From the NCBI RefSeq assembly GCF_000966285.1, contig NZ_KQ031391.1, forward strand, positions 186,001 to 250,000: a DNA stretch of 64,000 bases. Reading direction: 5' to 3'. Both the position numbers and the translations under genes were made by a program. The notes beneath the pieces were generated by a model. It did no database searches. It was not told the DNA's origin and saw only the letters and a program-made list of their open reading frames with translations. Of this stretch, positions 57,180 through 64,000 are shown in pieces. The DNA is from Pseudofrankia sp. DC12. GTDB lineage: Bacteria > Actinomycetota > Actinomycetes > Frankiales > Frankiaceae. Numbering within the stretch: position 1 is the stretch's first letter; the number at the start of each line of letters is the position of its first letter.

Positions 57180-58868
57180 TCAGCTCAGCTGGCCGCTTTC
57201 GACGCGGACGATGCGCGGCAGGCGTTCGATCGTCGCGGGCCGATGCGCGATCACGATCAGAGTCCGGCCCGGGCGCAGCCTTTCCACCGCCGTTTCCAGC
57301 CGTCGCGCGGCGTCCGGGTCCAGGTCGGCGGTCGCCTCGTCGAGCAGCAGCACCGGCGGGTCGACGAGCGCGGCCCGCAGCAGCCCGACGATCTGGCGCT
57401 CGCCGGCGGACAGCCGGGAGCCGCGCATGCCGACGTCCGCGTCCAGGCCGCCGAGCCGCGCCGTCCACTCGCCCAGGCCCAGCCGCTCGACCGCCCGCTC
57501 CATCGCGGCCCGGTCCGGCGCGCCCGGCGCGAGCGCCAGGTTCTCGGCCAGCGTGCCGGTGATGATGTGCACCTGCTGCGGGATGAGCACGATGCGGGCC
57601 CGGACCTCGTCCGGGTGGGCCGCGCGCAGGTCGACGCCGCCGTAGCGCACCGTCCCGGCGTCGGGCTCGTAGAGCCCGGTCAGCAGCTTCGCCAAGGTGG
57701 TCTTGCCGGACCCGGTGACGCCGACCAGGCCGGCCCGGTCACCGGACGGGAACGCCACCGAGACGTCACGCAGCACGTCCGCGCCCTCGGCGTAGCCGAA
57801 GCGCAGCCCGTCGGCAACCAGGTCGCCCCGGGCCGGCAGCCGCGCCCCCACCGCCGGTTCCCCCGCGGCGGGCCCGGCCGGCGCCAGTGCGTCGAGCAGG
57901 TCCGTCAGGCGGCCCAGTCCGGTCCGGGCCAGCTGTGCCTGGCCGGCCAGGCCCGAGAGCGTCAGCATGCTCTCGAACAGGTTGCGGGTCGCGACGACGA
58001 ACACGACGACCGTGCCGACGCTGAGCTGACCGGCCCGCACCAGCCAGACGCTGACCAGCAGCAGCGCCGCGGTGGCCAGGCCCTCGATCATCCCGAACAG
58101 CTCGAGGCGGCTCTGGACCGCGACGGTCCGGTCGGCCGCGCCCAGCAGCGCGTCGTTGTCGACCCGGAAGCGGCGCACCCACTCCTGCGGCCGGCCCGGC
58201 GCGACCAGCGCCTCGTGGGCGTTGAGCGTCTCGGTGAAAGTCGCGGTCAGCGCGGCGTCCGCCGCGGCCTGGCGCCCGAACGCCGCCGGCGCGCCCCGGC
58301 TGAACCAGGCCACGACCACGATCGCGACCGGCATGAACAGGGCGAGCAGCAACAGCGCGAGCAGCCACGAGTAGACCAGCAGCAGCGCCGTCGTGAGCGC
58401 GACGGTCAGCCCGAAGCCGAGTAGGTTGGGAAGCTGGTCGCGCAGGAACAGGGTCAGGTCGGAGATCTCGCCGGTCGACCGGCGCAGCAGGTCGCCGGTG
58501 CGGTGGGCCTCGATGAACCGCAGCGGCGCGCGGGCGACCCGGTCGACGACGAGGTCACGCAGCCCCCGGATCGCGCGTTCCCCGGCCGCCGAGAGCAGCA
58601 CCTCCGACGAGCGCAGCAGCACCACCCGGGCGCCGACGAGGCCGACCATCAGGCCGACCGCCCACCACAGCCGGCGCTGGTCGCCGGCCGTGACCGCGTC
58701 GACCCCGAGGCCGATCGCGGGCGCGATCCCGACCACCGCCGCCGAGCTGGCCACGTTGGCCAGCAGCGCGGCGGCGAAGATCGCCCGGTGCGGTCGCAGG
58801 TAGGGCCAGAAGCGCCGGAACACCCGCGCGGTGGAGGGGTTCTCGGCCAGCACCCGGATCTCAGCCAT
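57180..58868 (-). CDS. ABC half-transporter, IrtB/YbtQ-like, for siderophore transport
   Basis: 562 residues: a six-helix membrane domain (about 15-310) then a nucleotide-binding domain with Walker A GVTGSGKTT (about 385), signature RLSAGERQ (about 483) and complete Walker B with the catalytic Glu, VLLLDEATAD (about 508). Its start overlaps the 3' end of the partner gene by 8 nt. With that partner it should form a heterodimeric exporter-type ABC protein. Relatives near salicylate siderophore genes (IrtAB, YbtPQ) function in ferric-siderophore import, but export of the product is equally possible. Confidence 0.9.
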   Translation of the reverse strand: MAEIRVLAENPSTARVFRRFWPYLRPHRAIFAAALLANVASSAAVVGIAPAIGLGVDAVTAGDQRRLWWAVGLMVGLVGARVVLLRSSEVLLSAAGERAIRGLRDLVVDRVARAPLRFIEAHRTGDLLRRSTGEISDLTLFLRDQLPNLLGFGLTVALTTALLLVYSWLLALLLLALFMPVAIVVVAWFSRGAPAAFGRQAAADAALTATFTETLNAHEALVAPGRPQEWVRRFRVDNDALLGAADRTVAVQSRLELFGMIEGLATAALLLVSVWLVRAGQLSVGTVVVFVVATRNLFESMLTLSGLAGQAQLARTGLGRLTDLLDALAPAGPAAGEPAVGARLPARGDLVADGLRFGYAEGADVLRDVSVAFPSGDRAGLVGVTGSGKTTLAKLLTGLYEPDAGTVRYGGVDLRAAHPDEVRARIVLIPQQVHIITGTLAENLALAPGAPDRAAMERAVERLGLGEWTARLGGLDADVGMRGSRLSAGERQIVGLLRAALVDPPVLLLDEATADLDPDAARRLETAVERLRPGRTLIVIAHRPATIERLPRIVRVESGQLS

Positions 58869-60630
58869 TGCCGCCGCCCACCCTGACGATCTCCTCGTCG
58901 CCCGGTTGACCGGCCGGTTCGGGCTCCCGCGCGCCCAGGTCGGGCGCCGGCCCGGGCTCCCCCGGGCGCGAGCCGGCCGGCTCCAGCCGCAGCACGCGGT
59001 CGGCCCCGGCCAGCACGCTCGGGCGGTGCGAGATCACCAGCAGCGCGGTACCCGGCGACCAGGCCTGCAGCCGCCGCAGGATCGTGGCCTCGGTTTCGGC
59101 GTCGACCGCCGCCGTCACGTCGTCGAGAATCAGCACGTCCGGCCGGCCGACCAGCCCGCGGGCCAGCGCCAGCCGCTGGGCCTGGCCGCCGGAGACGGTC
59201 GCCCCGCGTTCACCGAGCTCGGTGTCGTAGCCGTCGGGCAGGCTCTCGACGAACTCGTCGACGGCGGCGACGGCGCACGCCGCGCGCAGCTCGTCCAGAG
59301 CGATCTCACGCCCGACCCGCAGGTTGTCCGCGACCGTGCCGGCGAGGATCAGCGGCCGCTGCGGTACCAGCCCGACCCGGTTGGCCAGCTCGAGCCGGGA
59401 GACCCGGCGCAGGTCGACGCCGCCCAGGCTGACCGAGCCGGTCGCCGGGTCCTCCAACCGGCACAGCACCCGGGCGAGCGTCGTCTTGCCGCTGCCGGTC
59501 GGGCCGGTGACGGCGACGAGCTCGCCGGGATCGACGCTCAGGTCGACCGGCCCGAGCACCAGGCGCCCGTCGCGCCGGGCGGTCACCCCGGCGGCCGCCA
59601 GCGCCGCGCCCGGCGGCGGGGTCTCGGCGTCGGCGGGGCCGTCGTCGGCGACCGGGGTGTCGAGGATCTCGGCGATGCGGCCGGCGGCGACCAGCGCCTG
59701 GCCGCGCTGGGAGAGCAGGTCGACGGCGATCGTGACGGCCAGCGTCAGGGTGGTCATCCAGGAGGTGAAGGCGACCAGGCCGCCGACGGTCAGGCCGCCG
59801 TGCAGCACGGCCGTCCCCCCGATCGCGAGGCCGGCCGCGATCGCGAGCCGGGGCACGGCCGGCGGCACGGCCGACCACGAGGCGGAGATCCGCGCCGCGG
59901 TCAGCGTGTGGTCGGTGACGGCGGCGCTGCGCTCGTGATGGCGACGCACGAGGGTAGCCTCGCCGCCGAGCCCGCGGACCGCGGCACTGGCCGAGAGCAG
60001 GTCCTCCACGGCGTCGGCGCGGGCCGCGAACGCCGTCGAGAGCTGCTCGTTCGCGGCGTCGAACCGCCCGGGGAAATAGGCGTTGGCCAGCGCGACCAGC
60101 GGGATCGTGGCCACCCCGACGACCAGCAGCGGCCATTCCAGCAGGGCGAGGGCCGGGAGCACCAGAACGATCGTGACGAGGATCCGCACCCAGATGGCGA
60201 GGCTCGCCACCCACAGCCGGATCAGGTCGACGTCCCGGGTGGCCCTGGTCGCCAGGTCGCCGTGCCCGTAGCGGGCCAGGGCGGGGCGGTCGAAGGCGGC
60301 GACCCGCTCGACGAGCGCCGCTCGCAGCGCGTGCGAGACCCGGTTCGCGGCCCGGCCAGACCAGCGCAGGCCGCCGACGCCGCCGAGCATGAACACCACG
60401 GCGACCAGCGCGGTCGGGATCGCCCAGGTGAGCGTGCCGCGCGCCGAGCCAGGGGTGACCCCGCGGTCGAGGGCGCGCTGGATGCACCACGGGAGGGCGA
60501 GCATCGCGGTCTGCTGGACGACGGTGGCGGCCGCGCCGAGCGTGAGGTCCCCCCGCCGACGCAGCAGTTGCGCACGCAACAGCCGGCTGCCCGTCGAGCT
60601 GTTCAACCCAGCACCGTCCTGACGGATCAT
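58861..60630 (-). CDS. ABC half-transporter, IrtA/YbtP-like, with altered Walker B
   Basis: About 589 residues if started at ATG 60630; a GTG at 60657 is an alternative and neither has a clear ribosome site. The six-helix membrane domain (about 20-290) precedes a nucleotide-binding domain with Walker A GPTGSGKTT (about 378), signature TVSGGQAQR and Walker B VLILDDVTAAVD (about 500). Asp replaces the usual catalytic Glu, typical of the degenerate site in heterodimeric ABC proteins. No siderophore-interacting FAD domain as in mycobacterial IrtA. Upstream lies an iron-box promoter. Confidence 0.9.
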   Translation of the reverse strand: MIRQDGAGLNSSTGSRLLRAQLLRRRGDLTLGAAATVVQQTAMLALPWCIQRALDRGVTPGSARGTLTWAIPTALVAVVFMLGGVGGLRWSGRAANRVSHALRAALVERVAAFDRPALARYGHGDLATRATRDVDLIRLWVASLAIWVRILVTIVLVLPALALLEWPLLVVGVATIPLVALANAYFPGRFDAANEQLSTAFAARADAVEDLLSASAAVRGLGGEATLVRRHHERSAAVTDHTLTAARISASWSAVPPAVPRLAIAAGLAIGGTAVLHGGLTVGGLVAFTSWMTTLTLAVTIAVDLLSQRGQALVAAGRIAEILDTPVADDGPADAETPPPGAALAAAGVTARRDGRLVLGPVDLSVDPGELVAVTGPTGSGKTTLARVLCRLEDPATGSVSLGGVDLRRVSRLELANRVGLVPQRPLILAGTVADNLRVGREIALDELRAACAVAAVDEFVESLPDGYDTELGERGATVSGGQAQRLALARGLVGRPDVLILDDVTAAVDAETEATILRRLQAWSPGTALLVISHRPSVLAGADRVLRLEPAGSRPGEPGPAPDLGAREPEPAGQPGDEEIVRVGGGNG

Positions 60631-60734
60631 GCCCGCGCCGTCCGATGACCCACGCACCCGTCGGGGCCCGCGCAGGCGCAGCCCGCGGCCCGCATGCTCG
60701 GCGACAGCGGGCGGCCACTGCCTGCCCGAAGAAG

Positions 60735-60771
60735 TTAGGTATTCCTAACCTAATCTCACGACGATCGTCAA
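60735..60771 (-). promoter_or_regulatory. Iron-regulated promoter of the ABC transporter pair
   Basis: TTAGGTATTCCTAACCTAA (60735-60753) matches the IdeR-type consensus at 15 of 19 positions with perfect outer arms. On the minus strand TTGACG (60766-60771) and TAGGAA (60742-60747) are 18 nt apart, so the box overlaps the -10. Confidence 0.75.
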
Positions 60772-60836
60772 CCCCTCCAATCGGTGCGGTCATCGACTAC
60801 CTGAAGTGTCGATAGTATTACGATGCGTCAATATAC

Positions 60837-60855
60837 TAAAGATAGGTTAACTTAC
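60837..60855. promoter_or_regulatory. Weaker IdeR-like box in the divergent region
   Basis: TAAAGATAGGTTAACTTAC matches the consensus at about 13 of 19 positions and sits in a markedly AT-rich stretch (about 60810-60855) midway between the divergent transporter and N-hydroxylase genes. Could support cooperative repression of both promoters. Confidence 0.4.
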
Positions 60856-60932
60856 GATGCCGGGCCCCGCCAGCCCCAACGCGGCCCGGCCAAGCGACCC
60901 GTCCCGCCGCCGGCCCCAGCCGCGACCGAGGC

Positions 60933-60978
60933 TTGACACCCCGGAGGGTCACCCCGAATATAGGTAAGGTTTCCTTTA
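60933..60978 (+). promoter_or_regulatory. Promoter of the N-hydroxylase/permease operon with overlapping iron box
   Basis: TTGACA (60933-60938) and AATATA (60957-60962) are 18 nt apart. The adjoining ATAGGTAAGGTTTCCTTTA (60960-60978) resembles the IdeR box at 12 of 19 positions and would cover the -10 and start site. It lies about 70 nt upstream of the gene starting at 61048. Confidence 0.6.
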
Positions 60979-61047
60979 GTAGATCTTGCGTACGCGTCTC
61001 GTTACCGACGGGAAAGGGCGGCGCGCCCAGGGACCGGAGGATCGGGC

Positions 61048-62403
61048 GTGGTGAGAGGTCCGGCGTCCACGGACATCGGCATTCTGGACATCGTCGGAAT
61101 TGGATTCGGTCCGTCGAACCTGGCTCTGGCCATAGCCGCGACGGAGCACAACGCGCGGGTGCCGCCGGCGGCGGCGCTGAGAATTTCGTTCCTGGAGCGC
61201 CAGCCGCGGTTCGGCTGGCACCGCGGCATGCTCCTCGACGGGGCCACGATGCAGGTGTCCTACCTGAAGGACCTGGTAACCCTGCGCAATCCGGCCAGCG
61301 ATTTCAGCTATCTGTCATTCCTGCACGAACGCGACCGCCTGGTCGACTTCATCAATCACAAGACGATGTTCCCGCTGCGGGCCGAGTTCCACGACTACCT
61401 GGAATGGGCGGCCCGCCGGCTGGACGGCCTCGTCGAGTACGACACCCGGGTGGTCGACATCCGGCCGGTGACGGTCGACGGCGAGGTCACGATGGTGGAC
61501 GTCGTCGCCGTCCGGGGACAGACCGGCCAGACGGTCGTGCGCCGGGCCCGCGGCGTCGTCATCGCCGCCGGGCTGGAGCCGGTCCTGCCGCCGGGCATCG
61601 AGCAGTCCGAGCGGGTCTGGCACAACCACGACCTGCTCGGCCGGGTCGGGAAGCTGCCCTCGATGGTGCGCGACCGGTTCGTCGTCGTCGGCGCCGGCCA
61701 GAGCGCGGCCGAGGTCACCGAGTTCCTGCACACCCGGTACCCGCGCGCCCAGGTCGTCGCGCTGTTCTCCCGGTACGGCTACAGCCCGGCCGACAACAGC
61801 GCGTTCGCGAACCAGATCTTCGACCCGACCGCCGTGGACGACTTCTACGCCTCGCCACCGGCGGTGAAGGACATGCTCAACGGCTACCACCGGGCCACCA
61901 ACTACTCGGTGGTCGACATCGACCTCATCGACGAGCTCTACCGCCGCGTCTACCAGGAGAAGGTGCAGGGCCGGGAACGGCTGCGGATCATGCGGGCGTC
62001 CCGGCTCGCCGAGCTGCGCCCGGTCGAGTCCGGTGTCGCCGCCGACGTCGAGTTCCTGCCGACCGGCAACCGGGAGACCGTCGAGGCCGACGTCATCGTC
62101 TTCGCCACCGGGTACCGGTCCCGGGACCCGCGCCAGCTGCTCGCCACCATGTCCGGGTACTGCCTGGACGACGCGGCCGGGAAGCCGGCACTGGACCGCG
62201 ACTACCGGCTGGCGACGACCCCCGACGTCCGCGCCGACCTGTACGTGCTCGGGGCGACCGAGCACTCGCACGGCATCTCCTCGACCCTGCTGTCGAACGT
62301 GGCCGTGCGGGCCGGTGAGCTCGTGCGCTCGATGGCAGAGCGCCGCGGCCAGGTCCGCTCGCACGCCGGCGGGCGCGGCGAGGCCGCGGTCCCGGTCGGC
62401 TAG
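61048..62403 (+). CDS. L-ornithine/L-lysine N-hydroxylase (SidA/PvdA/IucD family)
   Basis: 451 residues from GTG 61048 with GGAGG 8 nt upstream. FAD motif GIGFGPSNLALA (17-28), substrate-side motif FGWHRGMLLDGATMQVSYLK, NADPH motif VVGAGQSAAEV (about 212) and the C-terminal VFATGYRSRDP (about 350) are all present. Flavin enzymes of this family N-hydroxylate the side-chain amine of ornithine or lysine. Because A3 of the giant NRPS reads like an N5-hydroxyornithine pocket, ornithine is the more likely substrate. Lies divergent from the ABC pair under an iron-box promoter. Confidence 0.92.
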   Translation: MVRGPASTDIGILDIVGIGFGPSNLALAIAATEHNARVPPAAALRISFLERQPRFGWHRGMLLDGATMQVSYLKDLVTLRNPASDFSYLSFLHERDRLVDFINHKTMFPLRAEFHDYLEWAARRLDGLVEYDTRVVDIRPVTVDGEVTMVDVVAVRGQTGQTVVRRARGVVIAAGLEPVLPPGIEQSERVWHNHDLLGRVGKLPSMVRDRFVVVGAGQSAAEVTEFLHTRYPRAQVVALFSRYGYSPADNSAFANQIFDPTAVDDFYASPPAVKDMLNGYHRATNYSVVDIDLIDELYRRVYQEKVQGRERLRIMRASRLAELRPVESGVAADVEFLPTGNRETVEADVIVFATGYRSRDPRQLLATMSGYCLDDAAGKPALDRDYRLATTPDVRADLYVLGATEHSHGISSTLLSNVAVRAGELVRSMAERRGQVRSHAGGRGEAAVPVG

Positions 62404-62417
62404 GGCCGGCGAAGCGC

Positions 62418-63473
62418 GTGGACGTCATCGATCGGCCTCGCTCCGCCGCGCCGGCCGCCCCGGCCCGCCGTGGCGGCCGGACGGGATCCCGGGCCGCGGG
62501 CCTCGTCGCCGCGCTCGCCGTGCTCGCGTTCGTCGCGCTGGCGAGCCTGGCGGTCGGCGCGAAGCCCATCCCACCGGGCACCGTCGTCCATGAGCTGTTC
62601 CACTACGACGGCTCCGGCGACGGCGTGGTCATCCGGACCCTGCGGGTGCCGCGCACGCTGCTCGGCCTCACGGTCGGCGCCGGGCTGGGGCTGGCCGGGG
62701 CCGTCATGCAGGCACTGACCCGCAACCCGCTCGCCGACCCGGGCCTGCTCGGCGTGAACGCCGGCGCCGCCGCCGCGGTGGTGGTCGCCATAGGGGCGCT
62801 GGGCCTGCGTTCCCCGGCCGCCTACGTCTGGTTCGCGCTGGCCGGCGCCGCGGTCGCCGCGGTCGCCGTCTACCTGCTGGGCGCGAGGGGCCGCTCGACC
62901 GCCACCCCGGTCCGGCTGGCGCTGGCCGGCGCGGCGGTCAGCGCGGTGCTGATCGCGTTCGTCTGGGGGCTCGCCCTGACCAGCCCGACGACCTTCGACG
63001 GCTACCGGTTCTGGTCCGTCGGCGGGCTGGCCGGGCGGAGCCTGTCCGTGGTCTGGCAGACCGGGCCGTTCCTGCTCGGCGGCGCGGTGGTCGCGCTCGG
63101 GCTGGCCCGGCCGCTGAACGCGATCGCGCTCGGCGACGAGGCCGGCCGGGCGCTGGGCGTCCACCTGGGCCGGACCAGGATCCTCGGGATCGGGGCGACC
63201 ACCCTGCTGTGCGGAGCTGCCACGGCGGCCGCCGGCCCGATCGGCTTCGTCGGGCTGACGGTCCCGCACGTGGCCCGCGCCATCACCGGCCCCGACCAGC
63301 GCTGGGTGCTGCCCTACTCGATGGTCCTCGCGCCGATCCTGCTGCTGGCCGCGGACATCGCCGGCCGGGTCGTCGCCCGCCCGGGTGAGATCGAGGCCGG
63401 CATCGTGACGGCGTTCGTGGGGGCGCCGGTCCTGGTGCTGCTGGCCCGCCGGCGGCGGCTGGCCGCGTTGTGA
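62418..63473 (+). CDS. FecCD-family iron-siderophore ABC permease, first subunit
   Basis: 351 residues from GTG 62418, 15 nt after the N-hydroxylase. About ten membrane segments. Family motifs: RVPRTLLGLTVGAGLGLAGA, MQALTRNPLADPGLLGVNAG, and the coupling region GPIGFVGLTVPHVARAITGP. Cytoplasmic-membrane permease for the ferric siderophore, working with the following permease, a binding lipoprotein (candidate at 21703-22701) and an ATPase not seen in the window. Confidence 0.93.
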   Translation: MDVIDRPRSAAPAAPARRGGRTGSRAAGLVAALAVLAFVALASLAVGAKPIPPGTVVHELFHYDGSGDGVVIRTLRVPRTLLGLTVGAGLGLAGAVMQALTRNPLADPGLLGVNAGAAAAVVVAIGALGLRSPAAYVWFALAGAAVAAVAVYLLGARGRSTATPVRLALAGAAVSAVLIAFVWGLALTSPTTFDGYRFWSVGGLAGRSLSVVWQTGPFLLGGAVVALGLARPLNAIALGDEAGRALGVHLGRTRILGIGATTLLCGAATAAAGPIGFVGLTVPHVARAITGPDQRWVLPYSMVLAPILLLAADIAGRVVARPGEIEAGIVTAFVGAPVLVLLARRRRLAAL

Positions 63474-64000
63474 CCAGCCTCGTCGACGCGCGCGCCCCGG
63501 GCCGGGCCGCCCAGGGCCGGGCCCGGGTGCTCGGCACGCCGGGGCGGCGGGTGTCGCTGCTGGTGCCGGTGCGGTCGTGCGTGGTCGGGGCGGCGCTGGT
63601 GGCGCTCCTCGTGGCCGTCGGCTGTGTCGCGCTGACCACGGGCGACTACCACATCCCGCTGCCGGACGTGGTCCGCGCCCTGCTGGGCGGCGGCGACGCC
63701 TCGACGCGCTTCATCGTGATCACCCTGCGGCTCCCCCGGCTGCTGACCGGGGTGCTGGTCGGCGTCGCGCTCGGGGTCGGGGGCGCGATGTTCCAGAGCC
63801 TGTCGTGCAACCCGCTCGGCTCGCCGGACATCATCGGGTTCGACACCGGCGCGGCGACCGGGGCGCTGCTGGTCATCCTGGTGGCGCACGGGACGATGGC
63901 CCAGGTCGCCACCGGGGCCGTCGTCGGCGGTGTCGCCACCGCGCTGCTGGTGTACCTGCTGGCGATGAAGCGCGGGGTGGCGGGCTACCGGCTCATCCTG
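63470..64000 (+). CDS. FecCD-family iron-siderophore ABC permease, second subunit (partial)
   Basis: Starts at GTG 63470, overlapping the previous stop by 4 nt (GTGA), and runs past the window end (177 codons visible). Motifs: TLRLPRLLTGVLVGVALGVG, MFQSLSCNPLGSPDIIGFDT. The partner permease of a FepDG/FecCD pair. The expected ATP-binding subunit should follow outside the window. Confidence 0.92.
   Translation, partial: MTSLVDARAPGRAAQGRARVLGTPGRRVSLLVPVRSCVVGAALVALLVAVGCVALTTGDYHIPLPDVVRALLGGGDASTRFIVITLRLPRLLTGVLVGVALGVGGAMFQSLSCNPLGSPDIIGFDTGAATGALLVILVAHGTMAQVATGAVVGGVATALLVYLLAMKRGVAGYRLIL

Overview
The window is very GC-rich, uses GTG/ATG starts with GGAGG-type ribosome sites, and carries GlnR-like and IdeR/DmdR-like operator sequences. 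This points to a filamentous actinomycete, most plausibly Frankia or a close relative; the genus is an inference from gene content. No rRNA, tRNA, CRISPR array, transposase or integrase was seen.

1-5.6 kb is a patchwork of a few intact genes (NYN-LOTUS protein, aldo/keto reductase, secreted GH26-like protein) among broken ones: a frameshifted P450, an Old-Yellow-Enzyme scrap, an SRPBCC/glyoxalase chimera, and 3' remnants of a dienelactone hydrolase, a response regulator and a zinc metallopeptidase.

5.6-17.7 kb is an assimilatory nitrate locus. A nitrate reductase fused to a CysJ-like diflavin reductase diverges from nirB-nirD and a HemD-type regulator (NnaR-like), with GlnR-like half-sites between them. 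After two unknown genes with internal repeats come a truncated haemoglobin and a NarK nitrate transporter. 18-21.5 kb holds a patatin, two copies of a palindromic repeat, a fatty acid desaturase and a decayed GAF-ANTAR gene.

21.7-64 kb is an iron-regulated siderophore locus. A minus-strand operon (57.0 to 22.9 kb) encodes, in order: an MbtH protein; a salicylate synthase fused to ArCP-Cy-A-T; a salicylate-AMP ligase; a 6,322-residue NRPS; a YqcI/YcgG-MbtH fusion; a C-A-T NRPS; an SznF-like cupin protein; and a stand-alone adenylation domain. A lipoprotein siderophore receptor follows. Upstream lie two ABC half-transporters and, divergently, an ornithine/lysine N-hydroxylase with two FecCD permeases, the second running off the end. 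IdeR-like boxes sit before each transcription unit.

The notable hypothesis is that this is a salicylate-capped siderophore carrying diazeniumdiolate (graminine-like) ligands. An SznF-like protein with an intact cupin triad but no diiron ligands lies close to a YqcI/YcgG protein, the family combination I associate with graminine biosynthesis. Two adenylation domains read by eye as DINYWGGIGK, the code I recall for N5-acyl-N5-hydroxyornithine, which is nearly isosteric with graminine. The giant NRPS ends in an A-less C-T-E module that the stand-alone A domain could serve in trans. No formyl- or acetyltransferase and no thioesterase is visible in the window.
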